In this document: piece after piece, positions 7,709 to 15,995 of the stretch
Position numbering within the stretch: position 1 is the stretch's first letter
Layout: each line of letters starts with the position of its first letter
Assembly: GCF_017640745.1 (NCBI RefSeq)
Contig: NZ_JAEPQA010000032.1
Span: 1-41,026, forward strand
Direction: 5' to 3'
DNA from: Nisaea sp.
GTDB lineage: Bacteria; Pseudomonadota; Alphaproteobacteria; Thalassobaculales; Thalassobaculaceae
Length of the DNA: 41,026 bases
The notes under the pieces: generated by a model
Database searches by the model: none
Seen by the model: only the letters and a program-made list of their open reading frames with translations
What the model was told of the DNA's origin: nothing
Made by a program: the position numbers and the translations under genes

Positions 7709-9226
7709 ATGGTCAAACGCGCCGCCGGCGCCCTGCTCAGCGCCATCCGGATCGATCATGACTCGCCGCGCCTTCTGGCGACGCAGATTACGTCCTCAAT
7801 CCGTGAGATCATTCTTGCGGGCGGACTGCGCGGCGGCGACCGCCTGCCGGCGACACGCATCCTTGCACGCGATCTCGGCGTCTCCCGTACCACCATTGTC
7901 GAAGTCTACGAGCGCCTGATCTCGGAAGGACTGCTCGAGGCACGCACGGGAGCCGGAACCTTTGTCAGTGAAACCGTCCATATCGGCGACAACGGCGCCG
8001 TAACGGGGTCCCCCGAGGCACCGAAGACTGAGAAAGCCGTTGCCCGCCCACCCGTGGCGATAGGCGCCGGTTTTGCAATTCGTCTGCCGCATACCATCCG
8101 GGCCTTCACAACCGCCCTGCCCGCCGTCGACATGTTCCCGGTCGCGCAATGGACGCGGCAGTCGAACAAGCACTGGCGCGAACAACGCGACCTTGTGCTC
8201 GGCTATGGCAGTCCCGCCGGGTTCCCGCCGCTGCGCCGGGCGATCGTTGCGCACTTGAAGGCCAATCAGGGGATCAATTGCGACGAAGACCAGATCTTCG
8301 TCACCAACGGCGCACAGCACGCGTTTCATATCATCGCCAGCATGCTGTTGAAGCAGGGCGACAAGGTCTGGTTCGAGAACCCCGGCGCCATCGGGGCACA
8401 GAACGCGCTCAGGGCCGCCGGCGGCGAACTTGTCCCCCTGCCGATCGATTCAGACGGTCTCGACGTGGCCGCCGGCCTCGCCGACGCGCCGGATTTCCGC
8501 CTCGCCTTCGTGACGCCGCTGCATCAACAGCCGCTTGGCGTCACGATGAGCCTCGAGCGCCGGTTCGCGCTGCTCAATGCGGCGGAGAATGCCGACGCCT
8601 GGATCATCGAGGACGATTACGACGGCGAGTTCTATTACGGTACGCACCCGATCCCGACCCTGAAGAGCATCGACCATGCCGATCGGGTGTTCTATGTCGG
8701 CACCTTCTCGAAGACCCTCTTTCCGGCCCTCCGCCTTGGCTACATCCTCGCGCCGCCGTCCTTCATCGGCATCCTGAACCATCTTTTCAACACCTGGCTG
8801 CCGAGCGCGCCGCTGAACAGCCAGGCGATCGTCGCAGGCTTCATGGACGAAGGCCATTTCGCCACCCATCTGCGCCGGATGCGCCGGATCTATACCGAGC
8901 GCTATCAGGTCCTGATGAGGTGCGCGTCCGAGCTCCTGGACGGCCTTCTGACCCTGAAACCGACGGATACCGGCCTGCACACAACGGGCCGGCTGGCATC
9001 CGGTCTCGCCGAAAACACCATTGCCGAAGCGGCGAACGACGCCGGCATCACCGTGACGCCTTTCGGGCGCTACGCAATGACGCCTCTGGACAAGACCGGC
9101 CTTGTCCTCGGCTTTAGCGGTGTGCCTCCGGAGGACATCGAACAGGGCGTCCGGGGTCTTGCGCGGATCCTCGGCGCCGAACTGGCACAGCAGCAAAAGA
9201 CTTCCCGATTGGATATCTCATCGTGA
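7709..9226 (+). CDS. MocR-family transcriptional regulator (GntR HTH fused to aminotransferase fold)
   Basis: Regulator of 505 residues, the usual MocR/PdxR/GabR length. Residues 12-90 form the GntR winged helix (LPATRILARDLGVSRTTIVEVY). A linker rich in Pro and Ala follows, and then a class I aminotransferase-like domain from about 120. PLP-binding residues are visible: the aspartate in IIEDDYDGEF and the Schiff-base lysine in TFSKTLFPALRLGY. These proteins sense an amine or PLP adduct and bind direct repeats, often activating a catabolic operon and repressing themselves. Matching repeats precede the enolase gene and the PotD-like gene. Its stop overlaps the next gene's GTG by four bases (GTGA), so regulator and GMC oxidoreductase share an mRNA. 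Confidence 0.92.
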   Translation: MVKRAAGALLSAIRIDHDSPRLLATQITSSIREIILAGGLRGGDRLPATRILARDLGVSRTTIVEVYERLISEGLLEARTGAGTFVSETVHIGDNGAVTGSPEAPKTEKAVARPPVAIGAGFAIRLPHTIRAFTTALPAVDMFPVAQWTRQSNKHWREQRDLVLGYGSPAGFPPLRRAIVAHLKANQGINCDEDQIFVTNGAQHAFHIIASMLLKQGDKVWFENPGAIGAQNALRAAGGELVPLPIDSDGLDVAAGLADAPDFRLAFVTPLHQQPLGVTMSLERRFALLNAAENADAWIIEDDYDGEFYYGTHPIPTLKSIDHADRVFYVGTFSKTLFPALRLGYILAPPSFIGILNHLFNTWLPSAPLNSQAIVAGFMDEGHFATHLRRMRRIYTERYQVLMRCASELLDGLLTLKPTDTGLHTTGRLASGLAENTIAEAANDAGITVTPFGRYAMTPLDKTGLVLGFSGVPPEDIEQGVRGLARILGAELAQQQKTSRLDISS

Positions 9227-10839
9227 CAGACACATTCGACTATATCGTCGTCGGCGCCGGTTCCGCTGGATGCGCGCTCGCCGCCCGGCTGAGCGAGAGC
9301 GGCCGGCACCGGGTCCTGCTGCTGGAAGCCGGCGGCGACGACCGTCAGTTCTGGATCCAGGTGCCGATCGGCTACGGCAAGTCGTTCTACGATCCGTCGG
9401 TGAACTGGATGTACATGTCCGAACCGGTCCCGACGGCCGGCAACCGCCAGACCTACTGGCCGCGCGGCAAGGTGCTCGGCGGCTCCAGCTCGATCAATGC
9501 CATGGTCTATATCCGCGGACAGGCGGAGGATTACGGAGACTGGGAAGCGGCCGGCAATCCCGGCTGGGGCTGGGACGACGTGCTCCCGGTCTACAAGCGC
9601 ATGGAGTGCCATCAGTGGGGCGAGAGTGCCTGGCACGGCGGGTCAGGGCCGCTGAAGGTGACCGCGCCGGAAGCCGAACTCCATCCGCTCTGCGCCGATT
9701 TCCTGACGGCGGGCACCGAAGCGGGCGTTCCGGTAAATCCGGACTTCAACGGCGCCAGCCAGGAGGGTGTCGGCCCCTACCACATCACGACCGGAAACGG
9801 CTTCCGGATGTCGGCCGCGCGGGCCTATCTCTGGCCCGCCCGCAACCGGGCGAACCTGAAGATCGAAACCCATGCCGATGCCGAGCGGCTGCTGTTCGAC
9901 GGCTCCCGTGTGACCGGCGTCTCCTACCGCTGCCACGGCGTTCAACGAACAGCGACGGCGGAGGCTGAGGTCATCGTCGCCGCGGGCGCCGTCGGAAGCC
10001 CCGCCCTTCTTCTACGCTCGGGCGTCGGACCCGCGAGCGAACTCGCGGAGCTCGGGATCCGGGTCCAGACGGACCGTCCCGCCGTCGGCCGCAACCTGAT
10101 GGACCATTACATCGTCGACCAGATGTACCGGTCCCGGCGACCCAGCCTCAACAACACGCTCGCGCCCTGGTGGGGCCGTGCGCTCGCCGGGATGCAGTAC
10201 CTGCTCGCCCGCCGCGGGCCGGTCAGTCTCAGCCTGAACCAGGCGGGCGGCTTCATCCGTACGCGGCCGGAACTCACGCGGCCGAACATGCAGCTCTATT
10301 TCTCGCCACTCAGCTACACCAAGGCACCTCCGGGCAAGCGCCCGCTGATGCACCCGGACCCCTACGCCGCGTTCCTCACCAGCATCTCGCAGTGCCGGCC
10401 GACCAGCCGCGGCTGGCTGAAGCTGCGCTCGGCGGATCCGCATGAGGCACCGGAAATCCAGCCGAATTATCTCTCGACCGAGTTCGACCTGCAGGAGAAC
10501 CTCGAAGGCTTCAAGTTCATCCGAAAGCTGGCCGAGACGCCGACCATGCGAGAGGTGATCGAGGAGGAAGTCTCGCCGGGCCCGGACGTACGCAGCGACG
10601 ACGAGATGCTGGACTATTTCCGCAATACAGGCGGCTCCGTCTTCCACCCTTCCGGCACCTGCCGCATGGGGCCCGATCCGGCGATGGACGTGGTGCGCCC
10701 GGATCTCCGGGTCTATGGCCTCGAGAATCTGCGCGTCGCGGATGCCTCGATCTTCCCAACGATCCCCTCCGGCAACACCAACGCCCCCTCGATCATGGTC
10801 GGGGAAAAGGCGAGCGACATCATCCTCGGCAATCGTTAA
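9223..10839 (+). CDS. GMC-family FAD oxidoreductase (choline dehydrogenase-like)
   Basis: Flavoenzyme of 538 residues. It has the N-terminal FAD motif DYIVVGAGSAGCALAARLSE (about 5-24), the GMC signature around WPRGKVLGGSSSINAMVYIRG (about 81-101), and the C-terminal active-site segments HPSGTCRMGPD (catalytic His) and SGNTNAPSIMVGEKASD (His/Asn pair partner Asn). Members oxidise primary alcohols such as choline or polyethylene glycol to aldehydes. The start is GTG inside the MocR stop, with no clear ribosome site of its own, so translation is probably coupled. There is no betaine aldehyde dehydrogenase next to it, so a choline role is uncertain; an alcohol linked to the MocR-controlled pathway is as likely. 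Confidence 0.88.
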   Translation: MTDTFDYIVVGAGSAGCALAARLSESGRHRVLLLEAGGDDRQFWIQVPIGYGKSFYDPSVNWMYMSEPVPTAGNRQTYWPRGKVLGGSSSINAMVYIRGQAEDYGDWEAAGNPGWGWDDVLPVYKRMECHQWGESAWHGGSGPLKVTAPEAELHPLCADFLTAGTEAGVPVNPDFNGASQEGVGPYHITTGNGFRMSAARAYLWPARNRANLKIETHADAERLLFDGSRVTGVSYRCHGVQRTATAEAEVIVAAGAVGSPALLLRSGVGPASELAELGIRVQTDRPAVGRNLMDHYIVDQMYRSRRPSLNNTLAPWWGRALAGMQYLLARRGPVSLSLNQAGGFIRTRPELTRPNMQLYFSPLSYTKAPPGKRPLMHPDPYAAFLTSISQCRPTSRGWLKLRSADPHEAPEIQPNYLSTEFDLQENLEGFKFIRKLAETPTMREVIEEEVSPGPDVRSDDEMLDYFRNTGGSVFHPSGTCRMGPDPAMDVVRPDLRVYGLENLRVADASIFPTIPSGNTNAPSIMVGEKASDIILGNR

Positions 10840-10904
10840 GCCTCGAAATACCGGAGCCTAGTCGCCGGAAGGAAAAAAATCTGTCGTCCGGCGGGCACCA
10901 TGCG

Positions 10905-10933
10905 TTGACAGCGCTGAGGTGCCCGCATAGAAG
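10905..10933 (+). promoter_or_regulatory. Promoter of the tRNA-Ser gene
   Basis: A consensus -35 TTGACA (10905-10910), a 17-base spacer and a -10 TAGAAG (10928-10933, four of six consensus bases) would start transcription near 10940, about 46 bases before the mature tRNA. Confidence 0.6.
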
Positions 10934-10985
10934 GAGCGCAGCATACGCCGTGTTGTGGGGCTCGCCCTGCGTTGAGCCCTTGTGC

Positions 10986-11078
10986 GGAGGGGTGGCCGAG
11001 AGGCTGAAGGCGGCGGTTTGCTAAACCGTTATAGGGTTAATAACCCTATCGTGGGTTCGAATCCCATCCCCTCCGCCA
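10986..11078 (+). tRNA. tRNA-Ser (anticodon GCU)
   Basis: A 93-base class II tRNA. The acceptor stem is GGAGGGG (10986-10992) with CCCCTCC (11068-11074), then discriminator G and an encoded CCA (11076-11078). The anticodon loop TTGCTAA places GCT at 11020-11022, reading AGC/AGU serine codons. A long variable arm (about 11029-11049, TAGGGTTA pairing with TAACCCTA) and the T arm GTGGG-TTCGAAT-CCCAT confirm the serine type. The gene is complete; no attachment-site duplication or integrase was seen nearby. Confidence 0.97.
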
Positions 11079-11421
11079 TTTCCTTTCTTGCGACTTTCCT
11101 TCGTAATATTCGATGTGACTTTCGACGCTCTTGCGGGCCGTCTAGGCAGTTTCGCTTTCATCCCGCGTGCACGGCCTAAATCCGAAACCGCACGGCCATC
11201 GTCGATATCCGGTCCCGCATCCAGGTTTCAGATAACCGCCAGGAACAGGGCCTCCTGTTCGGCGCCCCCCCGAACCGAACGTCAGCTTTGACAATTTGGC
11301 GCGTTGACCGGGCCGCTTGGCGGACCGAGAGTGCTTGCCCTAGTATCCCTGCCGGATTATCGGGTAAGAACCGTCAAAAGCTGGTGTCCGAGAGACTTGC
11401 GCCTAACCGAGGAAACGCTCC
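11079..11421 (+). other. Intergenic region between tRNA-Ser and IlvD/Edd gene
   Basis: This stretch of 343 bases has no convincing gene. It begins with a T-rich tail after the tRNA. TTGACA (11288) and TTGACC (11304) occur without good -10 partners. The best promoter candidate is TTGGCG (11317-11322), 18 bases, TAGTAT (11341-11346), which leaves a 75-base leader before the GTG at 11422. GAGGAAA near 11409 serves as ribosome site. Confidence 0.5.
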
Positions 11422-13290
11422 GTGAAGAATTCTAAAACCCTACTCATCGACCGCCACCCGGGCCGCTCGGCCCAGACCATCGGGCTTGCGCGCGAGCTCG
11501 GCACAGATCCGGAGCTGATTCACGAGCCGTCCGTCGGCGTCGTCGGCACCAAGGGCGACAGCCAGTGTTATCTCGGCGTCCAGGCTAAGGTGGAAGCGAT
11601 CCATGACCGTCTGCGCGAGCGGATCGGCCAGGAGGAAGGCAAGCTGAAGCTGCGCCTGGTACAGCCGGAATACACCATCGCCACCTCGGACGGTGTCCGC
11701 AACGGCACGCCGGAGATGCGCTACTCGCTGATCGGCCGCGAAGTGACCAACGACGCGCTCTGCGAGCATCTTGAAGCGACCGGCCTCGCCGGAACCATCG
11801 CCGTCGTCGCCTGCGACAAGCCGCCGGTCGGCACGCTATCGGCCCTGCTCGAACACAACCAACCGGCCATCATCATGTCCGACGGGCCAATCCATCCGGG
11901 CAAGGACCCGAAGACCGGCGAAGCGCTCGACATCGTCAGCGCCTACCAGGTCGCCGGCAATCCGGATCCCGAGTTCCGCCACCACATTTCCTGCCATGCC
12001 TGTCCCGGCTTCGGCAGCTGCGGCGGCATGTTCACCTACAACACGATGCAGACCTTCATCGGCGTCGTCGGCATGCAGCCGCTGCACATGGTCGCTCCGG
12101 CGTCCGACGATCCGCGCCGCCTGAACGACTTCCCGACGGAACTGGTCGACCGCTTGGCCGCCCTGATCGATGCCGATCTGAAGCCGCGCGACATCGTGGT
12201 CCGGGACTCTCTGCGCAACGCGATGATCGTCTCGATGGCGATCGGCGGCTCCACCAACGTCGTTCTGCATGCGCCGGAAATCGCCCGCGCCGCTGGCTTC
12301 AGCGACTTCTGGAAAGAGGTCATCACGCCGGAAGAGTTCAACCATCTCTCCCAGCATGTCGTCCCGGTGCTCACGGATGCCCGCCCGTACGGCAAATATT
12401 CGATGGTCGATATCGACGCCGTCGGCGGGGTCCAGGTCATCGTCCGCGAGCTGCTGGAAGCCGGCCTGCTGAACGGCGACGTGCTCACCTGCACCGGTGA
12501 AACTCTGGCTGAACAGGTCGCCCGTCTCGGCACCAGGAAGGTCGACGGCAAAGTCATCTACCCGGTCGAAAAGCCGTACAAGCCGACCGGCGGCCTGCGC
12601 ATGCTCGGCGGCAATCTCTCGCCGGACTTCTCCGCCATCCTGAAGCTGGCGGGCGTCGAGGGCGGCCTCGAAAACAACCGCTTCGTCGGCAAGGCACGGG
12701 TCTTCGAAGGGGAAGCCGGGTTGCTGAAGGCGCTCGACGAGGCGCCGGACCAGTTCGAGAACAACGATATCGTCATCGTCCGATACGCGGGTCCGAGCGG
12801 CGCGCCCGGCATGCCGGAAATGCTCGATCCGACCTCGCGCATCACCACGCTCTGCCGCGAACGCGGGATCACAGTCGCGCTGATGACCGATGCCCGCTTC
12901 TCGGGCGGCTCCGTCGGACTGGTGATCGGCCATGTCGGCCCGGAAGCCGCGCTCGGCGGGCCGATCGCTCTGATCGAGGATGGCGACGAGATCGTCGCCG
13001 ACCTGGAAACGAACGAACTGAACTGCACCGCGCTTCAGGATCCGGCCACGGTCAAGGCCCGCAAGGCCGCCTGGGAGAAGGTCGTGGCCGACAATGGCGG
13101 CGTCCATCCGAATTGCGGCGCCGCAGATACCCGGCTTCTGCACCGGGCTCGCCATACCGCGGTTCCCGCGATCCGGGGCGGCGGCCTGCACCCGAACCGC
13201 GAGGTCTGGGTGAGAGAGGCTCGTACGGCCGAAAAATCCGGCTTCGTGCCGGAGAACAAGCACCGGCCAGGTTCGGCAAAAGCATTCTGA
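11422..13290 (+). CDS. IlvD/Edd family dehydratase (dihydroxy-acid or sugar-acid dehydratase-like)
   Basis: Iron-sulphur dehydratase of 622 residues, similar in length to IlvD. Candidate cluster cysteines are C49 (QCYLG), C131 (ACDKPP) and C194/C200 in HACPGFGSCGGMFTYNTMQ. The C-terminal half has the family stretch TDARFSGGSVGLVIGHVGPEAA with the proposed catalytic serine, followed by GGPIALIEDGDEI. The family removes water from 2,3-dihydroxy carboxylates using Fe-S and Mg. The sequence departs from classical IlvD (for example TSDGVRNGTPEMRYS and CDKPPVGTL in place of CDKxxPG) and from Edd. It ends in an unusual His/Arg-rich tail, so valine-pathway dihydroxyacid, xylonate or arabinonate are all possible substrates. 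The start is GTG with GAGGAAA upstream. No other branched-chain biosynthesis gene is near. Confidence 0.8.
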   Translation: MKNSKTLLIDRHPGRSAQTIGLARELGTDPELIHEPSVGVVGTKGDSQCYLGVQAKVEAIHDRLRERIGQEEGKLKLRLVQPEYTIATSDGVRNGTPEMRYSLIGREVTNDALCEHLEATGLAGTIAVVACDKPPVGTLSALLEHNQPAIIMSDGPIHPGKDPKTGEALDIVSAYQVAGNPDPEFRHHISCHACPGFGSCGGMFTYNTMQTFIGVVGMQPLHMVAPASDDPRRLNDFPTELVDRLAALIDADLKPRDIVVRDSLRNAMIVSMAIGGSTNVVLHAPEIARAAGFSDFWKEVITPEEFNHLSQHVVPVLTDARPYGKYSMVDIDAVGGVQVIVRELLEAGLLNGDVLTCTGETLAEQVARLGTRKVDGKVIYPVEKPYKPTGGLRMLGGNLSPDFSAILKLAGVEGGLENNRFVGKARVFEGEAGLLKALDEAPDQFENNDIVIVRYAGPSGAPGMPEMLDPTSRITTLCRERGITVALMTDARFSGGSVGLVIGHVGPEAALGGPIALIEDGDEIVADLETNELNCTALQDPATVKARKAAWEKVVADNGGVHPNCGAADTRLLHRARHTAVPAIRGGGLHPNREVWVREARTAEKSGFVPENKHRPGSAKAF

Positions 13291-13311
13291 CGCGGATGAA
13301 ATGAGTTAAAG

Positions 13312-13354
13312 CGGGCCGAGAGTGTCAGATTGGCGCCCCGGCCCGTTCTCTTTT
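13312..13354. terminator. Possible bidirectional terminator
   Basis: CGGGCCG (13312-13318) pairs with CGGCCCG (13339-13345) across a 20-base loop that itself holds GGCGCC. It is followed on the plus strand by TTCTCTTTT. It lies between the convergent dehydratase and binding-protein genes. The stem is short and the loop long, so this is tentative. Confidence 0.4.
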
Positions 13355-13358
13355 CAAC

Positions 13359-14204
13359 TCATTCCCTCACCGAAAGCGGCTGCCAGTGCGGCGGTGACTC
13401 CTGTGATGCCGCGCCATGCTCCAGCCACTCGTCCCAGGAGATCTCAATCGCGGCATAGGTCCCGTTCGCCCGGATTTCCTTCAATCCGCGATCGAGCTCG
13501 CGGGCCAGCGCCTTGGATTGGGCAAACTGCGCACGGCTGAAGGAAATGAAGAGATCGAACTCGGTCAGACTGTGGACCGGCACCGGAGCCGGATCGATCC
13601 GGAGCTTGTTCCGCACAATCTGAAACTGCGCAACTTTCTCGTAAACCACTGCGAAATCGGCCCGCTTCCGTGCCACCAGAGCCAATGTCTGAAGGTCGGA
13701 TTCTACCGCGATTTTCCCGATCGCAGCGTTCAGATCGAAACTGTCCGTATAGGTGTAGCCGCGCACAACCGAGAAGACACCGGTCAGGAAATCGTCTTCG
13801 GTAAAAGCCTGATGTCTTTCCGGATGGGCGTAGATCAGGATCTTCCCGCGGAACAGCGGTTCTTCGTGAAAGACGAATTTTTGCTGATTGACGTCGGAGT
13901 TCGTCGTGTTGAAACAGCCGAGCAGACGGCCTCTCTCGACATCGCGCAGGCATCGCGCATAGGGCATGGCCTTGAAGCGGACCTTGCACCCGGCAGCATC
14001 GAAGGCCGCTGCGACAACATCCAGAGAGAACCCGCGGAGTTCGCCCTCGAAAATCCCGGTATAGGGAAAGAACCCGTCTTCCGCGCCGATCTCATGGACC
14101 GTCCGGGCATCGCAGATCAGACGCGTCTCCGCCGTCACCGGAATCACTGACAGAAACGGAGCGGCCACGAGAACCGCCAGAGCAATAATCAGGTGCGATC
14201 GCAC
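13359..14204 (-). CDS. Family 3 solute-binding-like periplasmic protein (orphan)
   Basis: Secreted protein of about 281 residues resembling the SBP_bac_3 fold of amino-acid binding proteins. The start is uncertain: the GTG at 14204 gives a standard signal peptide (MRSHLIIALAVLVAAPFLSV, cleavage after VTA), while TTG codons at 14219 and 14351 also stay open. The mature part has family-like segments: GIFEGELRGFSLDVVAAAF near residue 50, YARCLRDVERGRLLGCFNTTNSDV, the hinge-like FSVVRGYTYTD, and a C-terminal helix RELDRGLKEIRANGTYAAI. No permease or ATPase is adjacent. It is divergent from the histidine kinase at 14412, so it may be a periplasmic sensor rather than a transport component. The ligand is unknown. 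Confidence 0.75.
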   Translation of the reverse strand: MRSHLIIALAVLVAAPFLSVIPVTAETRLICDARTVHEIGAEDGFFPYTGIFEGELRGFSLDVVAAAFDAAGCKVRFKAMPYARCLRDVERGRLLGCFNTTNSDVNQQKFVFHEEPLFRGKILIYAHPERHQAFTEDDFLTGVFSVVRGYTYTDSFDLNAAIGKIAVESDLQTLALVARKRADFAVVYEKVAQFQIVRNKLRIDPAPVPVHSLTEFDLFISFSRAQFAQSKALARELDRGLKEIRANGTYAAIEISWDEWLEHGAASQESPPHWQPLSVRE

Positions 14205-14411
14205 ATTCCGTCTCGCCAAATAGATGACGATTCCCTTGAATTGATGTCGCCGCAAAGCGTTTGCGGCCGCCTGCAGGCCAGAGAACGGAGCTCGGGCAAA
14301 ACCGGGAAGAACAAACCTTATTCGAGACACATAGTACCGCAAGAGTTCCAAAGACGCCCTAGAGTTCTGGCCCGGGGTGGAACGGTCCTATATCTTTGGG
14401 AAGCCTTATCT

Positions 14412-15842
14412 GTGACGAGAGATTGCGTGAACCGTCTGCAGGTCCCCTTCTGGCGCCGCCTGTCGGTTCGCCAGGCGCAAATCGCCGTTATCATCGGAAT
14501 GATGCTCGGCATTCTGTTTGCCGCAGTGCAGGTGCTGCTCGACGCGCGCGATCAAAGGCAGAACCTCAGTGCGCACGCCGACACCATCCTCGCCTTCGCC
14601 AGCTTGCCGGCCGCCCGCGCGGCGTACCGTCTGGATGCTGTCGGCGCCCAGGAGCTGGCCGTCAGTCTGTTGAACGATCCCGCGGTCGCCAGCGCGCGGA
14701 TCGTCGACGAGCTCGAATTGCCGCTTGCAAACGCCATCCGTGATGCGCAGCCAGCCGCCGGAGCGCTCGAGCGCCTGCTTCTCGGTTCGGACACAAAGCA
14801 ATTCGAGCGTCAGCTGCATTTCGAGAATGCAGCGCTGGACGTTGGAAAGCTTCAGATCGAACTCGATCCGGTACTGGCCTCTCCCGGATTTGCACAGCGA
14901 ACCTGGAATATCCTGCTTTCCGGACTGTCGGAGAGCACCATTCTCGCCGTGGCCTTGATGCTGATCTACCAGTGGATCATCACGAAACGGGTCACCCGGC
15001 TCGCCGAAAGCTTCTCCTCACCCGCCGGCATCAGGGTCCGTTCCAAGTCACATGGCGACGAACTCGACCTGCTCGAAGACCAAGTCGTCCGAACGACCCG
15101 GGCCCTCGCCGGTGCGGTCAGCGAAGCTCAGGAAGCCAACAAGGCGAAGTCCGTCTTTCTGGCAAGCATGAGCCATGAGATGCGGACGCCGTTGAATGCC
15201 GTGATCGGCTACGCCGAGGCGTTGGAGATGGGCATAGGCGTCGACAATGCCGAGCGCCGAAACGAGTATCTTAAGAATATCGCGCGCGCCGGACGACAAC
15301 TGAACCGCCTTCTCGGGGACATTCTCGATTTCTCAAAAATCGAAGCGGGCTCGATCGATATAGAACTTGGGGACGTGAGTCTCGCCGAGGTCATCCGTCA
15401 GGACCTGCCGCAATTCGAGGAAATCGTCGCCGGCAGGCATCTCAACCTGAGCAGTGAAATCTTGACCGAAGCGGAGGTCCGCGGAGATCGGGCCCGGATC
15501 CGCCAAATCCTGCTGAACTTCGTGACCAACGCCGCGAAATACAATGTTGACGGGGGAAAGGTCGGCATCGGCTGCCGGAACATGCCCGACGGATGGGTGC
15601 GCCTCTATGTCCGGGACGACGGAACCGGTATCCCGAAGAGCCGCACGGATTCGATTTTCGAGCCTTTCGTCCGGGGCAACAACAACATGCCAGACATTCC
15701 CGGCGCCGGCCTCGGGCTTGCGATCTGCAAGATGCTCGCGGAAGGGATGCACGGCCGCATCGGATGCGACAGCGCAGAGGGTGAAGGCGCCACGTTCTGG
15801 ATCGATCTGCCGCGCGCGGGAACGCTTCCGACGGCTCATTGA
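14412..15842 (+). CDS. Membrane sensor histidine kinase
   Basis: Kinase of about 476 residues starting at GTG 14412; a GTG at 14427 is an equally good start, and the open frame back to 14193 overlaps the divergent gene without a ribosome site. Membrane span 1 is about 23-43 and span 2 about 168-190, with a periplasmic sensor of some 125 residues between (YRLDAVGAQELAVSLLNDP resembles CHASE8-type sensors). The HisKA box has H255 in ASMSHEMRTPLNAVIGY. The HATPase domain shows the N box (NFVTNAAKY, N373), G1 (RDDGTGIP), F (IFEPFVRG) and G2 (GAGLGLAICKMLAEG). There is no receiver domain and no response regulator gene nearby, so the output partner is encoded elsewhere. The divergent binding-like protein may supply its signal. 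Confidence 0.92.
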   Translation: MTRDCVNRLQVPFWRRLSVRQAQIAVIIGMMLGILFAAVQVLLDARDQRQNLSAHADTILAFASLPAARAAYRLDAVGAQELAVSLLNDPAVASARIVDELELPLANAIRDAQPAAGALERLLLGSDTKQFERQLHFENAALDVGKLQIELDPVLASPGFAQRTWNILLSGLSESTILAVALMLIYQWIITKRVTRLAESFSSPAGIRVRSKSHGDELDLLEDQVVRTTRALAGAVSEAQEANKAKSVFLASMSHEMRTPLNAVIGYAEALEMGIGVDNAERRNEYLKNIARAGRQLNRLLGDILDFSKIEAGSIDIELGDVSLAEVIRQDLPQFEEIVAGRHLNLSSEILTEAEVRGDRARIRQILLNFVTNAAKYNVDGGKVGIGCRNMPDGWVRLYVRDDGTGIPKSRTDSIFEPFVRGNNNMPDIPGAGLGLAICKMLAEGMHGRIGCDSAEGEGATFWIDLPRAGTLPTAH

Positions 15843-15931
15843 CCCGGAAGCTGCGCGATCAGGAGAAGCCCGGATTGAAAGCTGAACGGTCTAAGGAAGA
15901 GAGCCGCCAGCTTCAGAGCCACGAGCCAGCT

Positions 15932-15968
15932 GAGAAAACAAAACAGGCCGGATCGCGGATCCGGCCTG
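15932..15968 (-). terminator. Rho-independent terminator of the chemoreceptor operon
   Basis: A perfect 11-base stem, CAGGCCGGATC (15944-15954) with GATCCGGCCTG (15958-15968), has a three-base loop. Read on the minus strand it is followed by TTTTGTTTTCTC, just 28 bases past the chemoreceptor stop. Confidence 0.85.
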
Positions 15969-15995
15969 CCTCAAGGTTCTTAAAATTACTTGCGA

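Noticed and set aside
10986-11421. tRNA-Ser as an integration site of a genomic island
   Set aside because: No integrase, no repeated tRNA 3' end and no change in gene style was seen downstream within the window.
11836-13263. A 475-codon minus-strand frame opposite the IlvD/Edd gene
   Set aside because: The plus strand carries the Fe-S dehydratase motifs; the opposite frame is Asp/Gly/Arg-rich without any domain.
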